Assembly (NCBI RefSeq): GCF_040289685.1
Contig: NZ_PSLQ01000003.1
Span: forward strand, 1 to 64,000
Length of the DNA stretch: 64,000 bases
Reading direction: 5' to 3'
Source: Pyrinomonas sp040289685
GTDB taxonomy: Bacteria; Acidobacteriota; Blastocatellia; Pyrinomonadales; Pyrinomonadaceae
A model generated the notes under the pieces. It was not told the DNA's origin and did no database searches. It saw only the letters and a program-made list of their open reading frames with translations. Numbering within the stretch: position 1 is the first letter of the stretch; every line of letters begins with the position of its first letter. Shown here piece after piece: positions 8,322 through 18,069 of this stretch. The position numbers were made by a program, and so were the translations under genes.

Positions 8322-9458
8322 CTAGCGCGCCGTTTTCAATGGGCTGCCCAAAAGATTTTCAAGCGGTGTGTAAGGCAAGCCTTGCGATTCGGCGACCGCT
8401 TGGTAAGTGATATGTCCGGCATAAGTGTTGACGCCAGCGCGCAGACCTTGATCTTCCGCAATGGCTTCGAGAAAGCCGAGATTGGCCAGTTTGAGCGCAT
8501 AGGGAAGCGTCGCGTTGGTCAAGGCAAAGGTCGAGGTGCGCGGCACCGCGCCGGGCATGTTGGCGACGCAGTAATGAAGCACTCCCTCGACGTAATAGGT
8601 CGGGTCCGAATGCGTCGTCGGGTGCGTCGTCTCGATGCAGCCGCCTTGATCGACCGAAACATCAATGATGACCGCGCCGTTTGGCACGTCTTTGAGCATC
8701 GAGCGCGTGACGAGTTTGGGCGCGGCTGCGCCCGGAATGAGCACGGCGCCGATGATCAAATCGGCGTGGCTGATCGCTTCATGGATTGAGTAGGAGTTTG
8801 AAGCGAGCGTCGTGATCCGCGACAGGAAGATGTCATCGAGTTCGCGCAAACGGTCGAGGTCGCGGTCGATGATGGTCACCTGCGCGCCCATGCCGACGGC
8901 GATTTTGGCGGCGTTGGTGCCGACCACGCCGCCGCCCAAGATGACGACGCGCGCAGCGGGCACGCCGGGCACGCCGCCCAAGAGCACGCCGCGTCCGCCG
9001 CCCATCTTTTCGAGGTAGTGGGCGCCGATCTGCACGGCCATGCGCCCGGCGACTTCCGACATCGGCGTCAGCAGCGGCAGATGACCGTGACGGTCGGTGA
9101 TGGTCTCATAAGCGATGCCGGTCACGCGACGTTCGAGAAGTTGGCGCGTCAGTTCGCGGTCGGGCGCAAGGTGTAGGTAGGTGAAAAGTATCTGCCCTTC
9201 ACGCATGCGTCCGTATTCGGGTGCGATCGGCTCTTTGACTTTGACGATCATTTCAGCCTCGGCCCATACATCATCGGCCGAGTCGAGAATCTTCGCGCCC
9301 GCGCGCTCGTAGAGCGCATCTTCAAAGCCGGACCCTTCGCCCGCGCCGCGCTCGACCAACACTGTGTGCCCGGCGTCGGTCAAAGCGCGTACCCCCGCAG
9401 GCACAAGCCCGACGCGGTATTCGTTGTCTTTGATCTCTTTTGGAAGTCCTACGATCAC
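8322..9458 (-). CDS. ald: Alanine dehydrogenase
   Basis: A 378-residue NAD-dependent enzyme that interconverts L-alanine and pyruvate plus ammonia. The N-terminal GLPKEIKDNEYRVGLVPAGV is the family signature with the substrate-binding arginine. The nucleotide-binding glycine motif is VVILGGGVVGTNAAKIAVGM, and MPGAVPRTST is conserved near the C terminus. A GTG start at 9458 was chosen because GGAGAAAGG lies 4 bases upstream and because it gives the normal family length. Upstream ATG codons at 9497 and 9563 lack a ribosome site. It stands alone, 485 bases from the next gene, and would link nitrogen and carbon metabolism. Confidence 0.93.
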   Translation of the reverse strand: MIVGLPKEIKDNEYRVGLVPAGVRALTDAGHTVLVERGAGEGSGFEDALYERAGAKILDSADDVWAEAEMIVKVKEPIAPEYGRMREGQILFTYLHLAPDRELTRQLLERRVTGIAYETITDRHGHLPLLTPMSEVAGRMAVQIGAHYLEKMGGGRGVLLGGVPGVPAARVVILGGGVVGTNAAKIAVGMGAQVTIIDRDLDRLRELDDIFLSRITTLASNSYSIHEAISHADLIIGAVLIPGAAAPKLVTRSMLKDVPNGAVIIDVSVDQGGCIETTHPTTHSDPTYYVEGVLHYCVANMPGAVPRTSTFALTNATLPYALKLANLGFLEAIAEDQGLRAGVNTYAGHITYQAVAESQGLPYTPLENLLGSPLKTAR

Positions 9459-9943
9459 TTTACCTTTCTCCGATGCGAATTGAGTATACGAATCCATTAA
9501 GAACGTGACTGCTGCCGTAGCGTCGCTGTCGCTCGGCCTCCTCATCATCTCGTTGACCGTCAACGGAAAACAACAGTATTTCTAACTTCAGCGTGTCAAG
9601 GCGCCGGTCGTCCGTTGCGTGTGCTGGGCTCAAACTCATTTTTGCGGCGCCGCCTCGACGCTCTTCATCAATGAAATCTTCGGTTCTTCTGCGCCGGATC
9701 AGCGAGCCTGCGTTCTTCGCGCACGCTGAATTTGCTGCAAAGCCGTTCGCGTCGCTCGGCGCTAGCCGATGGATCTGAATCCACAGCGTTCGGGAGCGTT
9801 TCGATTCGTGCGGTCATCATCTTCGCTTCGTCTTCGACTGCGCGCTTGCGGTCATTGGCACGTCTTGCGAACTAAATGACGCGATCAACAACCTCGAGCA
9901 TCGAAGAGCGCGTGATCTTGTCGCAGATCAAACTTCGCCCTCC
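9459..9943. other. Intergenic region without a supported gene
   Basis: About 485 bases between two minus-strand genes. Short frames exist (for example 9593-9778, plus) but none has a domain or ribosome site. No clear terminator hairpin was found. It should hold the promoter of alanine dehydrogenase. Confidence 0.4.
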
Positions 9944-11503
9944 TCATCCCATCTGCGCTGTATCGATCTGCGCGCGCTGGAGTCTGCCGCTGTAATCGAT
10001 ATAAACGGCCTTCCACTCGCTGAAGATATCGAGAACTTGTGTACCCGCTTCGCGGTGACCGTTGCCGGTCGCTTTGGTTCCACCGAAGGGCAAGTGGACT
10101 TCAGCACCGATGGTCGGCGCGTTGATGTAGAAGATACCTGTGTAAACCTCGTGCATCGCGTGAAAAGCGCGATTGACGTCTCGCGTGTAGATCGAGGCCG
10201 ATAGGCCGTACCGGACGCCGTTGGCGATCTCAAGCGCTTCTTCAAGCGAGTTAGTTGGGATCACTGCCGTCACCGGACCGAAAATCTCTTCTTGCGCGAT
10301 GCGCATCTGCGGGGCCACGTCAACGAAGACGGTCGGCTCGATGAAGTAGCCGTGGGCGTACTCGCCTTCTGTGAGACGCTTCCCGCCGCAGGCGAGCTTC
10401 GCCCCGTCTTCGCGCTGCCCGATCTCGATGTAGCCCATGATCTTGGCGACGGCATTGGCATTGATCACAGGACCCATCTCCGTTTTGGGATCGGCTCCAT
10501 TGCCGACGCGCAGCGCGCGCGCCCGCTCGACGAGCATCTGCGAGAAACGTTTGTAAACCTTCTTGTGGACCACAAGGCGAGACGAGGCCGTGCAACGCTG
10601 ACCGGAGGTGCCGAACGCGCCCCACACGGCGCCCTCGATGGCGAGTTCAAGATCGGCGTCGTCCATCACGATGATGACGTTCTTGCCGCCCATCTCCAGC
10701 GAGCAGATGGCGTTCCGCTCGGCACACTTGCTCGCGACGAGGCGCCCGGTTTCGGTCGAACCGGTGAACGAGATCAAGCGGACCCCTTCGTGTTCAGTCA
10801 AGGCGGCGCCAACCGTTTCGCCATAGCCTGTGACGACGTTGACCACGCCTGGCGGAATGCCCGCCTCTTCGCACGCCTTCACCAAGTTGATGGTGGAAAG
10901 CGGCGTGTCTTCCGCCGGTTTGAGAACGACCGTGTTGCCGCAAATGAGCGCGGGCATCAGTTTCCACGACGGGATCGCCATTGGGAAGTTCCACGGCGTG
11001 ATCAAACCGCAGATGCCGACGGGCTGACGCACGCACATGGCGAACTTATCGGGTAGTTCCGAAGTCGTCGTAAAGCCGTGAAGCCGCCGCCCTTCGCCTG
11101 CCGCGAAGTATGTGCAATCGATCGCTTCCTGTACGTCGCCGCCCGTCTCTTTGAGAACCTTTCCCATTTCGCGCGTCATCTCAGCGGCGAACCGTTCTTT
11201 GTGGCGCACGAGTATCTCGCCGAGGCGGAAAAGAAGTTCTGCGCGCCGCGGCGCGGGCGTGCGTCGCCAACGATCGAAAGCATCCGTTGCCGCTTCCACG
11301 GCGCGAGCGATATCCTCGGCAGTTGAGAGCGGAAAGCGCCCGACCACGTCGCGCGTATCAGCCGGATTGATGTTTTCAAAGTACTCGCCCGAAACGGACG
11401 GCACCCACTCTCCGCCGATGTAGTTGTAGTAGGTTTTGACCGCTGTTCGACGCGCGGCGGCGCGTTCGTTCTTCTTGTTGGGGGCTTTGCGTGCTTGTGC
11501 CAT
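9944..11503 (-). CDS. NAD(P)-dependent aldehyde dehydrogenase
   Basis: A 519-residue member of the ALDH superfamily that oxidises an aldehyde to a carboxylate. The catalytic cysteine is C304 (GQRCTASS), the general base E270 (SLEMGGKN), and the oxyanion asparagine N172 (TPWNFPM). The coenzyme motif is FTGSTETGR near residue 246. The start at 11503 (MAQARKAPNK) was chosen because the longer frame from 11659 would run into the protease gene that ends at 11610. The lysine-rich first 20 residues precede the ordinary fold (YYNYIGGEWV). The substrate cannot be assigned; semialdehyde dehydrogenases of amino-acid or sugar-acid breakdown are the nearest guess. Confidence 0.92.
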   Translation of the reverse strand: MAQARKAPNKKNERAAARRTAVKTYYNYIGGEWVPSVSGEYFENINPADTRDVVGRFPLSTAEDIARAVEAATDAFDRWRRTPAPRRAELLFRLGEILVRHKERFAAEMTREMGKVLKETGGDVQEAIDCTYFAAGEGRRLHGFTTTSELPDKFAMCVRQPVGICGLITPWNFPMAIPSWKLMPALICGNTVVLKPAEDTPLSTINLVKACEEAGIPPGVVNVVTGYGETVGAALTEHEGVRLISFTGSTETGRLVASKCAERNAICSLEMGGKNVIIVMDDADLELAIEGAVWGAFGTSGQRCTASSRLVVHKKVYKRFSQMLVERARALRVGNGADPKTEMGPVINANAVAKIMGYIEIGQREDGAKLACGGKRLTEGEYAHGYFIEPTVFVDVAPQMRIAQEEIFGPVTAVIPTNSLEEALEIANGVRYGLSASIYTRDVNRAFHAMHEVYTGIFYINAPTIGAEVHLPFGGTKATGNGHREAGTQVLDIFSEWKAVYIDYSGRLQRAQIDTAQMG

Positions 11504-11609
11504 AGTCGCAATCAGAGCGGGCAACAAGGGCGAAGCGAACGAGCGACGGACGAACAGCGCGACGAACCTGCGCTGCTCGTCCGTTGTTTTTTGCCCATCA
11601 CCCACTCGC

Positions 11610-13172
11610 TCACTGGTATGTGAATTGAACGATCCTTTGATTAGCGCGTCCGCCCTCATAGCTGATGACGATCATCACCACGGGGTCGCCCGGTTTGAGC
11701 GCGTTGACGATGCGCTCGAAATCGGCAAGGGTGTTGACCGACGTGCGGTTGACGCGCTGAATCACCCATCCTTTGAGCAAATTCGCATCGTCGGCGAGGC
11801 TATCGGGTTCGACTTCCGTGATGAGCAGCCCGCGCGCTCCGCGCAGGTTCCTTTCAGCGATGATCTGCGGCGTCAGTTCGCTCAAAGTCAATCCGAGACG
11901 CGGGCGCTCATCGTTTCTTCTCGGACGTGCTCTTTCGCCTGACGCGGCGCGATGGCGCGCGGCTTTGCGCGACGGGCGCTCGCCCACGGCGACGCTGGTC
12001 GTGCGCCGCTCGAACTTGCCGTTCACTTCGCGCAAGTAGGCGATGTTGACCGTTTGACCGACGGGCGTGGCGGCGACCTTGTTGATCAGGTCTTGGGCGT
12101 TGGTCACCGGTTGCCCGTTGAATTCGATGATGATGTCGCCGTGTTGCAACCCAGCGCGCGACGCCGGACTCGGTTCTTCCGAAAGCTCGGTGATGATCGC
12201 CCCGCGCGCTTCCGGCAGGCCATAAACCTGTGCGTATTCGCGCTGGACCGATTCGAGAAAGACGCCGAGGTAGCCGCGACGCACGCGACCTTGGGCGACG
12301 ATCTGATGGTAGACGAAGGCTGCTGTGTTGGAGGGCAGCGCAAACCCGATGCCGTTGTAGTCTCCTGTGGTCGTCGCGATCTGCGAATTGACGCCGATCA
12401 CCTCGCCGCGCATGTTCACGAGCGGCCCGCCCGAATTGCCACGGTTGATGGCCGCATCGGTTTGAATGAACCGTTGGAAGTTGGAGGCTCCGCGCGTTTG
12501 TCGATCCTTGGTCGAGATGATGCCGGCGGTAACCGTCTGGTCCAAACCGAAGGGCGAACCGATGGCCAGTACCCAATCGCCGACTTGCACCTCATCGGAG
12601 TTGCCGAATTTCACCGTCGGCAGATCGCGCCCGGCGTTGACTTTGATTACAGCTAGATCCGTATCCTCGTCCATGCCGATGATTTCGCCGCGCAGCTTCT
12701 CGCCCGTTTGCAGTTGCACGATGATGCGCGTGGCCCCTTCGACCACGTGCTGGTTGGTCAAGATATAACCTTTAGGATCGACGATGAAACCGCTGCCGAC
12801 GCCGCGCGTTGTCGGCGGGCGTCGCCGTCGGAACATGTCCGAAAACGGGTTGCCCGAAGGCGGGGCGTTCTGCTCTCCATCCTCTTCGTCCGTGTCGCGC
12901 ATGGCGATGTCGAGCGCCGAGACCGTGTCGATGTTGACTACGGCCGGTTCGACGCGCCGCGCGATCTCGGCAAACGAGGCCGACAAAGCTTCGGGCGCGC
13001 ACGCCACCTGCGCGTCGTTCTGCGCAATGGCCGGATGGCCCGCCAGCAAAGCGCCAATGAACATGCCGCTGCCGACACAGACGACGGCGAGCGCGATGAT
13101 CCAGACGCGCATGCGCTTGAGAAGCTGTTGTTCGATCTCTCGAGGCCCGCTGGGATGAACATCGTACTGCAT
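11610..13172 (-). CDS. HtrA/DegP-type serine protease with two PDZ domains
   Basis: A 520-residue envelope protease and chaperone of protein quality control. A single membrane anchor lies at residues 22-44, so the body is periplasmic. The trypsin-like triad is H142 (LTNQHVVEG), D172 (TDLAVIKV) and S247 (RGNSGGPLV). PDZ1 covers about 295-380 (GLQHGDIIIEFNGQPV) and PDZ2 about 425-515 (LLKGWVIQRVNRTSV), separated by a basic linker rich in arginine. The start at 13172 follows an AGAGG ribosome site; the longer frame from 13304 adds a non-homologous stretch. The region after residue 90 has a polyarginine loop (FRRRRPPTTRG), common in this family. Confidence 0.94.
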   Translation of the reverse strand: MQYDVHPSGPREIEQQLLKRMRVWIIALAVVCVGSGMFIGALLAGHPAIAQNDAQVACAPEALSASFAEIARRVEPAVVNIDTVSALDIAMRDTDEEDGEQNAPPSGNPFSDMFRRRRPPTTRGVGSGFIVDPKGYILTNQHVVEGATRIIVQLQTGEKLRGEIIGMDEDTDLAVIKVNAGRDLPTVKFGNSDEVQVGDWVLAIGSPFGLDQTVTAGIISTKDRQTRGASNFQRFIQTDAAINRGNSGGPLVNMRGEVIGVNSQIATTTGDYNGIGFALPSNTAAFVYHQIVAQGRVRRGYLGVFLESVQREYAQVYGLPEARGAIITELSEEPSPASRAGLQHGDIIIEFNGQPVTNAQDLINKVAATPVGQTVNIAYLREVNGKFERRTTSVAVGERPSRKAARHRAASGERARPRRNDERPRLGLTLSELTPQIIAERNLRGARGLLITEVEPDSLADDANLLKGWVIQRVNRTSVNTLADFERIVNALKPGDPVVMIVISYEGGRANQRIVQFTYQ

Positions 13173-13429
13173 AACGATCAAACCTCTTCGTTCTTCCTTT
13201 CGCTCGCAGAGCGCGCGATGACCACCAAAGGCTTTATTCAATGAAAGAGCGAAAGCGTGTTCGATTCCCACAATCGCCTTTGTGTCTCTACTTCGGCGCA
13301 CCAAAGGACGAGGTGGAACGAGTATAACCGGAAGGCGGAGTCTGCCGCAATCAGGGGCCTAACAGGTAACGTTCGGCGGAAACGCTTTGCGCCGGGAGAG
13401 GGGCTGCGAACGGCCATTTGGAAAAAAGA

Positions 13430-14416
13430 TCATTCGGAGAAGGCTTCCAGCGCCCCTTCGGCCTCTTTTTGGTGCCTTCTTTGCGCGGCGGCCCCTTCTT
13501 GGCGTGGCGCCCACTGTATTTCCGAGGCGATGACGCCAGTCAGCACGAGCATGGCGCCCACTGCGCCGCGCGCGCCGAACCACTCTTCGCTGCCGCGCAC
13601 GGCCAAAGCGAAGACGGTCGCAAAGACGGGTTCGAGGCTGAAGATGATCGCCGCATGCGTCGCCGACATGCGCGCTTGTCCCCACGTCCAAAGCAGAAAA
13701 GTGAGGACCGTAGCGATCAGCGCTAGATAGACGAGTTGCCAGCAGATGCGCGCGTCCCATACGAGCGGCGACGCTTCGCGCGCCAGCGGTCCGTCGCCTT
13801 CGAGCGCCAGCAGTCGAAAGAACGCCCACAAGATGGCGAAGCAGATGGCGGCCATCGCGATCTGAAGAACGGTGAGACGTTTGATCTCGTAGCGGCTGGC
13901 GTAACGGCTCATCAAGGCGATGTGCAACGCGAAGCAGATGGTGCAAGCAAGCGTCAGCAGATCGCCCGTATTGACGCCCCCTTCGTGCGGCATGAGGATG
14001 AGCGCGCCGCCAGTGGAAGCGAGAATGATGCCGACAGCGTTCTCCACGCTGGGACGCGCTTTCGTGAAAAGATAGGCGACAATAGGCACAAGCGGCGTCG
14101 TCAATCCCGTGATGAAAGCCGATTTAGACGGCGTGGTGTAAACCTGACCGATCGCTTGCAACGCGAAGCCGCCGCCGACAAGAAGCCCTAGGATGATGCC
14201 GGCACGAAGCTCGTCGCGCGTAGCGCGCACCAGTGCGCGTGGAAACAGGAGCGCGAGCGCGAGGCTCGCCACGCCGAAGCGAAAACTCAGATAAGCGAAA
14301 GGCGGCCAACGGACCAGTATGTCTTTGGCGATGACGAACGTCGAGCCCCAGATCAAAGTGGTTAAGAAAAGGGCACCGTCGGCTTTTAGGTCAGCTCTCA
14401 ATCGCATCATCTTCAA
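13430..14416 (-). CDS. EamA/DMT family transporter
   Basis: A 328-residue inner-membrane protein with about ten hydrophobic segments arranged as two EamA repeats. The first begins with LFLTTLIWGSTFVIAKDIL and the second with ALIATVLTFLLWTWGQARM, ending in the usual SLEPVFATVFA motif. Members export or import amino acids, nucleobases or other metabolites; the substrate cannot be told here. It lies 95 bases after the MDR dehydrogenase gene and could be cotranscribed with it. The C-terminal tail is hydrophilic and alanine/glutamate-rich. Confidence 0.9.
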   Translation of the reverse strand: MKMMRLRADLKADGALFLTTLIWGSTFVIAKDILVRWPPFAYLSFRFGVASLALALLFPRALVRATRDELRAGIILGLLVGGGFALQAIGQVYTTPSKSAFITGLTTPLVPIVAYLFTKARPSVENAVGIILASTGGALILMPHEGGVNTGDLLTLACTICFALHIALMSRYASRYEIKRLTVLQIAMAAICFAILWAFFRLLALEGDGPLAREASPLVWDARICWQLVYLALIATVLTFLLWTWGQARMSATHAAIIFSLEPVFATVFALAVRGSEEWFGARGAVGAMLVLTGVIASEIQWAPRQEGAAAQRRHQKEAEGALEAFSE

Positions 14417-14511
14417 ACGGCTTCTCTGTTAAGTTCAGCGCTCCTGCGCATGGATAAAAAAGGATTGCCATCTCGGGCACGCCCTGAACAGGAAGGTCGA
14501 AGCGCTTCGTC

Positions 14512-15474
14512 TTACGGTCGCAAAAGCACTTTGAGCACGCCCGGCGCTGCGGCGCGTTCCATCGCGCGCAATCCTTCTGCCAACGCATATTCTTCGCTGA
14601 TCAAGCTCTGCACGTCCACCGCTTTTTGGGCGAGAAGCTCCAGCGCCGGCGCGAACCGTCCGCAACGCGAGCCGATCACGCTGATCTCATCGACGACGAT
14701 GCGCGCGGCGTTGATTTCGGTCGTGCCGTGAAAGGTCGATTTCAAGACGAGCTTGCCGCGCGGGGCGAGCGCCTGGCGCGCGACCTCGAAGCCCGCCGCC
14801 GAGCCGGAAGCTTCCACGGCGACGGCGAAGGCGCGTTTCGTCTTTTGGGAAGCGAGGAACTCCTCGAGCAAAATCGTGCGGATGCCGCGTCGGCGGGCGA
14901 TCTCCAGCTTGTTCCGATGCTTGCCGACGAGCGTCACCGGCGCTCCCGTAGTAGCAAGCGCTTGCGCGCAGAGCAGCCCTAACTTGCCGTCGCCGATGAC
15001 TGCCGTCGGCGTCCGCCCATCGAGCCGCACTTGTTCAAGGATGCCGTAAGCGGCAGCGAGCGGTTCGGTGAAGACTGCCTCTTCGTCCGACACTTGATCG
15101 GGCACGCGATGAAGGTTTTCCACGGGCAGGCTCAGGTACTCAGCAAAGGCTCCGTCGCGCCCGACGATGCCGAGCACGGTGCGGTGCGGGCAATGTCGCG
15201 GGTCGCCTGCACGACACAGCGCGCACTGACCGCACCCGGCGTTGATCTCACCGACGACACGCTGCCCGATCAGAGAAGCGTCCGGCGCGCTCTCGACGAT
15301 GCCCACGAATTCATGTCCGAGTGTTCCCTGGAAGCCCGCATATCCACGCGCGATTTCGAGGTCGGTGTTGCAAATGCCGGCGATGCGGACGCGCACCACC
15401 GCTTCGCGCTCGTCGCTGGGTTTGGCGACTTCAGTGATCTTCAACTGACCCTGTTCGTACCTTAGCGCTTTCAT
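14512..15474 (-). CDS. Zinc-dependent MDR (alcohol) dehydrogenase
   Basis: A 320-residue medium-chain dehydrogenase. The catalytic zinc ligands are in GICNTDLE and LGHEFVG, and four structural zinc cysteines lie in CGQCALCRAGDPRHC. The coenzyme fold shows VIGDGKLGLLCAQ. The protein is about 20-30 residues shorter than the usual 340-350 but all key residues are present. It probably oxidises an alcohol or polyol with NAD(P). It lies in a loose minus-strand string with the small membrane-anchored protein upstream and the EamA transporter downstream. Confidence 0.9.
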   Translation of the reverse strand: MKALRYEQGQLKITEVAKPSDEREAVVRVRIAGICNTDLEIARGYAGFQGTLGHEFVGIVESAPDASLIGQRVVGEINAGCGQCALCRAGDPRHCPHRTVLGIVGRDGAFAEYLSLPVENLHRVPDQVSDEEAVFTEPLAAAYGILEQVRLDGRTPTAVIGDGKLGLLCAQALATTGAPVTLVGKHRNKLEIARRRGIRTILLEEFLASQKTKRAFAVAVEASGSAAGFEVARQALAPRGKLVLKSTFHGTTEINAARIVVDEISVIGSRCGRFAPALELLAQKAVDVQSLISEEYALAEGLRAMERAAAPGVLKVLLRP

Positions 15475-15584
15475 ATCGCTTCGTTTCGTCGGTTCTATGG
15501 AAAAGCTCGCGTTCTTCTCTTTGGATGTTGAAGTTCGGGCGCCTCAGCGAAAACGACCTTCGGGCGCCTCGACGTCGCTGATCT

Positions 15585-16097
15585 TCAGAAGCTACGTGCG
15601 CGCGCATAGGCGTTCTCTGGCGTCAGTTCCACCGTTAACTCTTGTCCCGAGACGTGGACCGGAAGACGCCACGTCCATGTCACTTCGCCCTGAAGCGTTG
15701 CGTGAACCCACCATTTGCCGGGCGGAACCTGCGCGACCGTGCGCCCACGTGCATCAAATTTGGCCGCGATGGGCGGACGATCCTTCAACCGACTGGAGAG
15801 AAAATCCTCGAACTTCTGGCCCGGGCTCCGCACGGCGATGAACTCGCGCCGCAAAGCCTCGACGTCGAGCGGGTAGAACTCAACTGCCGTTCCGGCGACG
15901 CTATCCATTGGAAGACGACGCAGACGAACGATGACTCGCGTCTCCGTCTGTTGACCGGGGCGCTTACCCCACGCGATCGGTTCGCTTTGCGGCAACCGGC
16001 GGTAGATGCGCCAACCCGCGCTGACGAGCGCGAAGATGAGCGTCGAACCGAGGATGAAAGCGATGACTTGACGAAGCGGATTCGGTTGCTGTCGCAA
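15585..16097 (-). CDS. Membrane-anchored protein of unknown function
   Basis: I do not recognise this 170-residue protein. One membrane segment (residues 10-27, VIAFILGSTLIFALVSAG) is followed by an extracytoplasmic part that looks beta-rich and ends with repeated tryptophans (GKWWVHATL, VTWTWRLPVHVSG). The pattern GKWWVHATLQG resembles small beta-sandwich folds that present side chains such as carboxypeptidase-regulatory-like domains, but this is only an impression. It lies 43 bases after the glutaredoxin-like gene and may share its transcript. Confidence 0.7.
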   Translation of the reverse strand: MRQQPNPLRQVIAFILGSTLIFALVSAGWRIYRRLPQSEPIAWGKRPGQQTETRVIVRLRRLPMDSVAGTAVEFYPLDVEALRREFIAVRSPGQKFEDFLSSRLKDRPPIAAKFDARGRTVAQVPPGKWWVHATLQGEVTWTWRLPVHVSGQELTVELTPENAYARARSF

Positions 16098-16140
16098 GTG
16101 ACTTTCTCACAAATGGTCTTCACCGTGGGCGCGCGACGCT

Positions 16141-16389
16141 TCAAGCCATGAAACCTTTCTCGCGCAGCACGCTTTCGAGTTCTTCTTCGTCCGGCACGCT
16201 CAAGATCTGCCCCGCCACTTCAAGCGTCGGCGTGCGCAACTGGCCGCCGTTCTGCTCGCGCACCCATTGTGCGGCGCGGTTGTCCTTGGCGATGTCCACA
16301 TACGCGAAGGCGACGCCGAAGCCGCTCAACTGTTTGAGCGTGCGTTGCGTATCTGCGCACTGTTCGGTGCCGTAAACCTTGACCTGCAT
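16141..16389 (-). CDS. Glutaredoxin-like protein with a single active-site cysteine
   Basis: An 82-residue thioredoxin-fold protein (VKVYGTEQCADTQRTLKQL at the N terminus, cis-proline in RTPTLEV, C-terminal VPDEEELESVL). The usual CPxC active site is replaced by CADT, leaving only C11. It cannot form an intramolecular disulfide and should work by a monothiol mechanism with glutathione, another thiol, or a metal centre. Length is normal for the family. It is the first gene of a minus-strand string that reads away from purF. Confidence 0.85.
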   Translation of the reverse strand: MQVKVYGTEQCADTQRTLKQLSGFGVAFAYVDIAKDNRAAQWVREQNGGQLRTPTLEVAGQILSVPDEEELESVLREKGFMA

Positions 16390-16565
16390 CGCTCCTCCTG
16401 CGTTCGCAGCGATTGCTTTGCCCGTGGCAATGATAACACACCGCGCCCTTGCTCTATATGATCGCCGCCGACGGCTTGCTCGAACTTGCGACGCGGTGCT
16501 TTAATAGACCGTCGAGTTTCAAGGACTCAGACCTGCTGACTTCCGAAGTGGAGATCACGCCTCGA

Positions 16566-17990
16566 ATGTTCAACCGCCCGGATAAGCTGCACGAAGAGTG
16601 TGGCGTGTTCGGCATCTACGGTCATCCGGAAGCGGCGCGTTTGACCTATCTGGGCCTTTACGCGCTGCAGCATCGCGGACAGGAATCGTGCGGCATCGTC
16701 GCCAGCGATGGCGTTGTGTTGCGCTCCGAACGGGCGATGGGGTTGGTATCGGACGTGTTCGATGCCGAACGTTTGAACCGTCTGCCGGGCGCAAGCGCCA
16801 TCGGACACGTGCGATATTCCACCGCGGGCGAGGTCTCGATTCGCGAAGCGCAGCCGTTTTTGGTCGCGTGCCAACATGGGCAGGTCGCCGTCTGTCACAA
16901 CGGCAACTTCCCATTCGCCTCCGAAGAGCGCCGAGCTTTGGAACGACAAGGAGCGATCTTCTCTTCGACTTCTGATACCGAGGTCGTGCTCCACAAACTC
17001 GCGCGCTCGCCTGCGCCGTCGGTCGTCGCCGCAATCCCCGAGGTGCTGCGCGACATGGAGGGCGCTTTCTCGATGCTCTTTTTGACGCCCGAAGCGCTGA
17101 TCGCCATTCGCGATCCGCGCGGCTTTCGTCCGCTGGCGCTGGGCCGCCTAGGCGACGCTTGGGTGATCGCTTCGGAGACGTGCGCTTTCGATCTGATCGA
17201 TGCGCTGTATGTGCGCGACATCGAGCCGGGCGAGATGATCGTCATCGATGAGGTCGGGCTGCGCTCTTCTCATCCATTGCCGCCTCGTCCGCACGCCTTC
17301 TGCATCTTTGAGCACGTCTATTTTTCGCGTCCCGATTCGATCATCTTCGGCCGTTCGGTCAACGAATCGCGGCACAAGATGGGCAAACGCTTGGCCATCG
17401 AGCATCCGGCTGAGGCGGATATCGTTGTGCCCGTACCCGATTCAGGCGTTGCGGCAGCCATCGGCTATGCGGCACAATCAGGTCTCGCCTATCGGCACGG
17501 TCTTGTCCGCAATCATTACGTCGGACGCACCTTCATCGAGCCGCAGCAATCAATCCGTTCTTTCGGCGTGCGCATAAAACTCAATCCCGTGCGCGATCTT
17601 TTGAAGGGCAGACGCGTCGTCTTGATCGACGATTCCATTGTGCGCGGCACCACGTCGAAGAAGATCGTCCGCATGGTGCGCGAGGCTGGGGCCAAAGAGG
17701 TGCACGTGCGCATCAGTTGCCCGCCGACGATCAGCCCATGTTTTTACGGCGTTGATACGCCGAACAAGTCGGACCTGATCGCCGCGCGCATGTCGGTCGA
17801 AGAAGTGCGCGCCTTTATCGAGGCTGATTCGCTCGGCTACCTTTCGCTCGAGGGCATGCTCGAAGCATGTGGCTTCCCGCGGGAAGTCTCGTGCGTGGCC
17901 TGTTGGACCGGTCAGTACCCGACGCGCATTACGCGCGCGGCTGAGACGATCCATGAGCGCGAGCGCGAGCCGGTAGGCGATCTCCGGTGA
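16566..17990 (+). CDS. purF: Amidophosphoribosyltransferase
   Basis: A 474-residue enzyme that catalyses the first committed step of purine synthesis, making phosphoribosylamine from PRPP and glutamine. The ATG at 16566 gives an 11-residue propeptide (MFNRPDKLHEE) before the nucleophile C12 (ECGVFGIYG), matching the Bacillus-type processed enzyme. Fe-S cluster cysteines are recognisable in CIFEHVYFSRPDS and in CVACWTGQYP near the C terminus. The PRPP loop is VVLIDDSIVRGTTS. A frame extending upstream to 16449 has no family match. It leads a plus-strand cluster with purM and purN, interrupted by a ComEC-like gene and a DUF3006 gene. Confidence 0.96.
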   Translation: MFNRPDKLHEECGVFGIYGHPEAARLTYLGLYALQHRGQESCGIVASDGVVLRSERAMGLVSDVFDAERLNRLPGASAIGHVRYSTAGEVSIREAQPFLVACQHGQVAVCHNGNFPFASEERRALERQGAIFSSTSDTEVVLHKLARSPAPSVVAAIPEVLRDMEGAFSMLFLTPEALIAIRDPRGFRPLALGRLGDAWVIASETCAFDLIDALYVRDIEPGEMIVIDEVGLRSSHPLPPRPHAFCIFEHVYFSRPDSIIFGRSVNESRHKMGKRLAIEHPAEADIVVPVPDSGVAAAIGYAAQSGLAYRHGLVRNHYVGRTFIEPQQSIRSFGVRIKLNPVRDLLKGRRVVLIDDSIVRGTTSKKIVRMVREAGAKEVHVRISCPPTISPCFYGVDTPNKSDLIAARMSVEEVRAFIEADSLGYLSLEGMLEACGFPREVSCVACWTGQYPTRITRAAETIHEREREPVGDLR

Positions 17991-18069
17991 GAAAGGCGCG
18001 GCGAAGGATCAGGAACGTTGTTGATGAAGGATCAAAGAACCGTCACATCGTCGGAGGCAGAACGAATCG

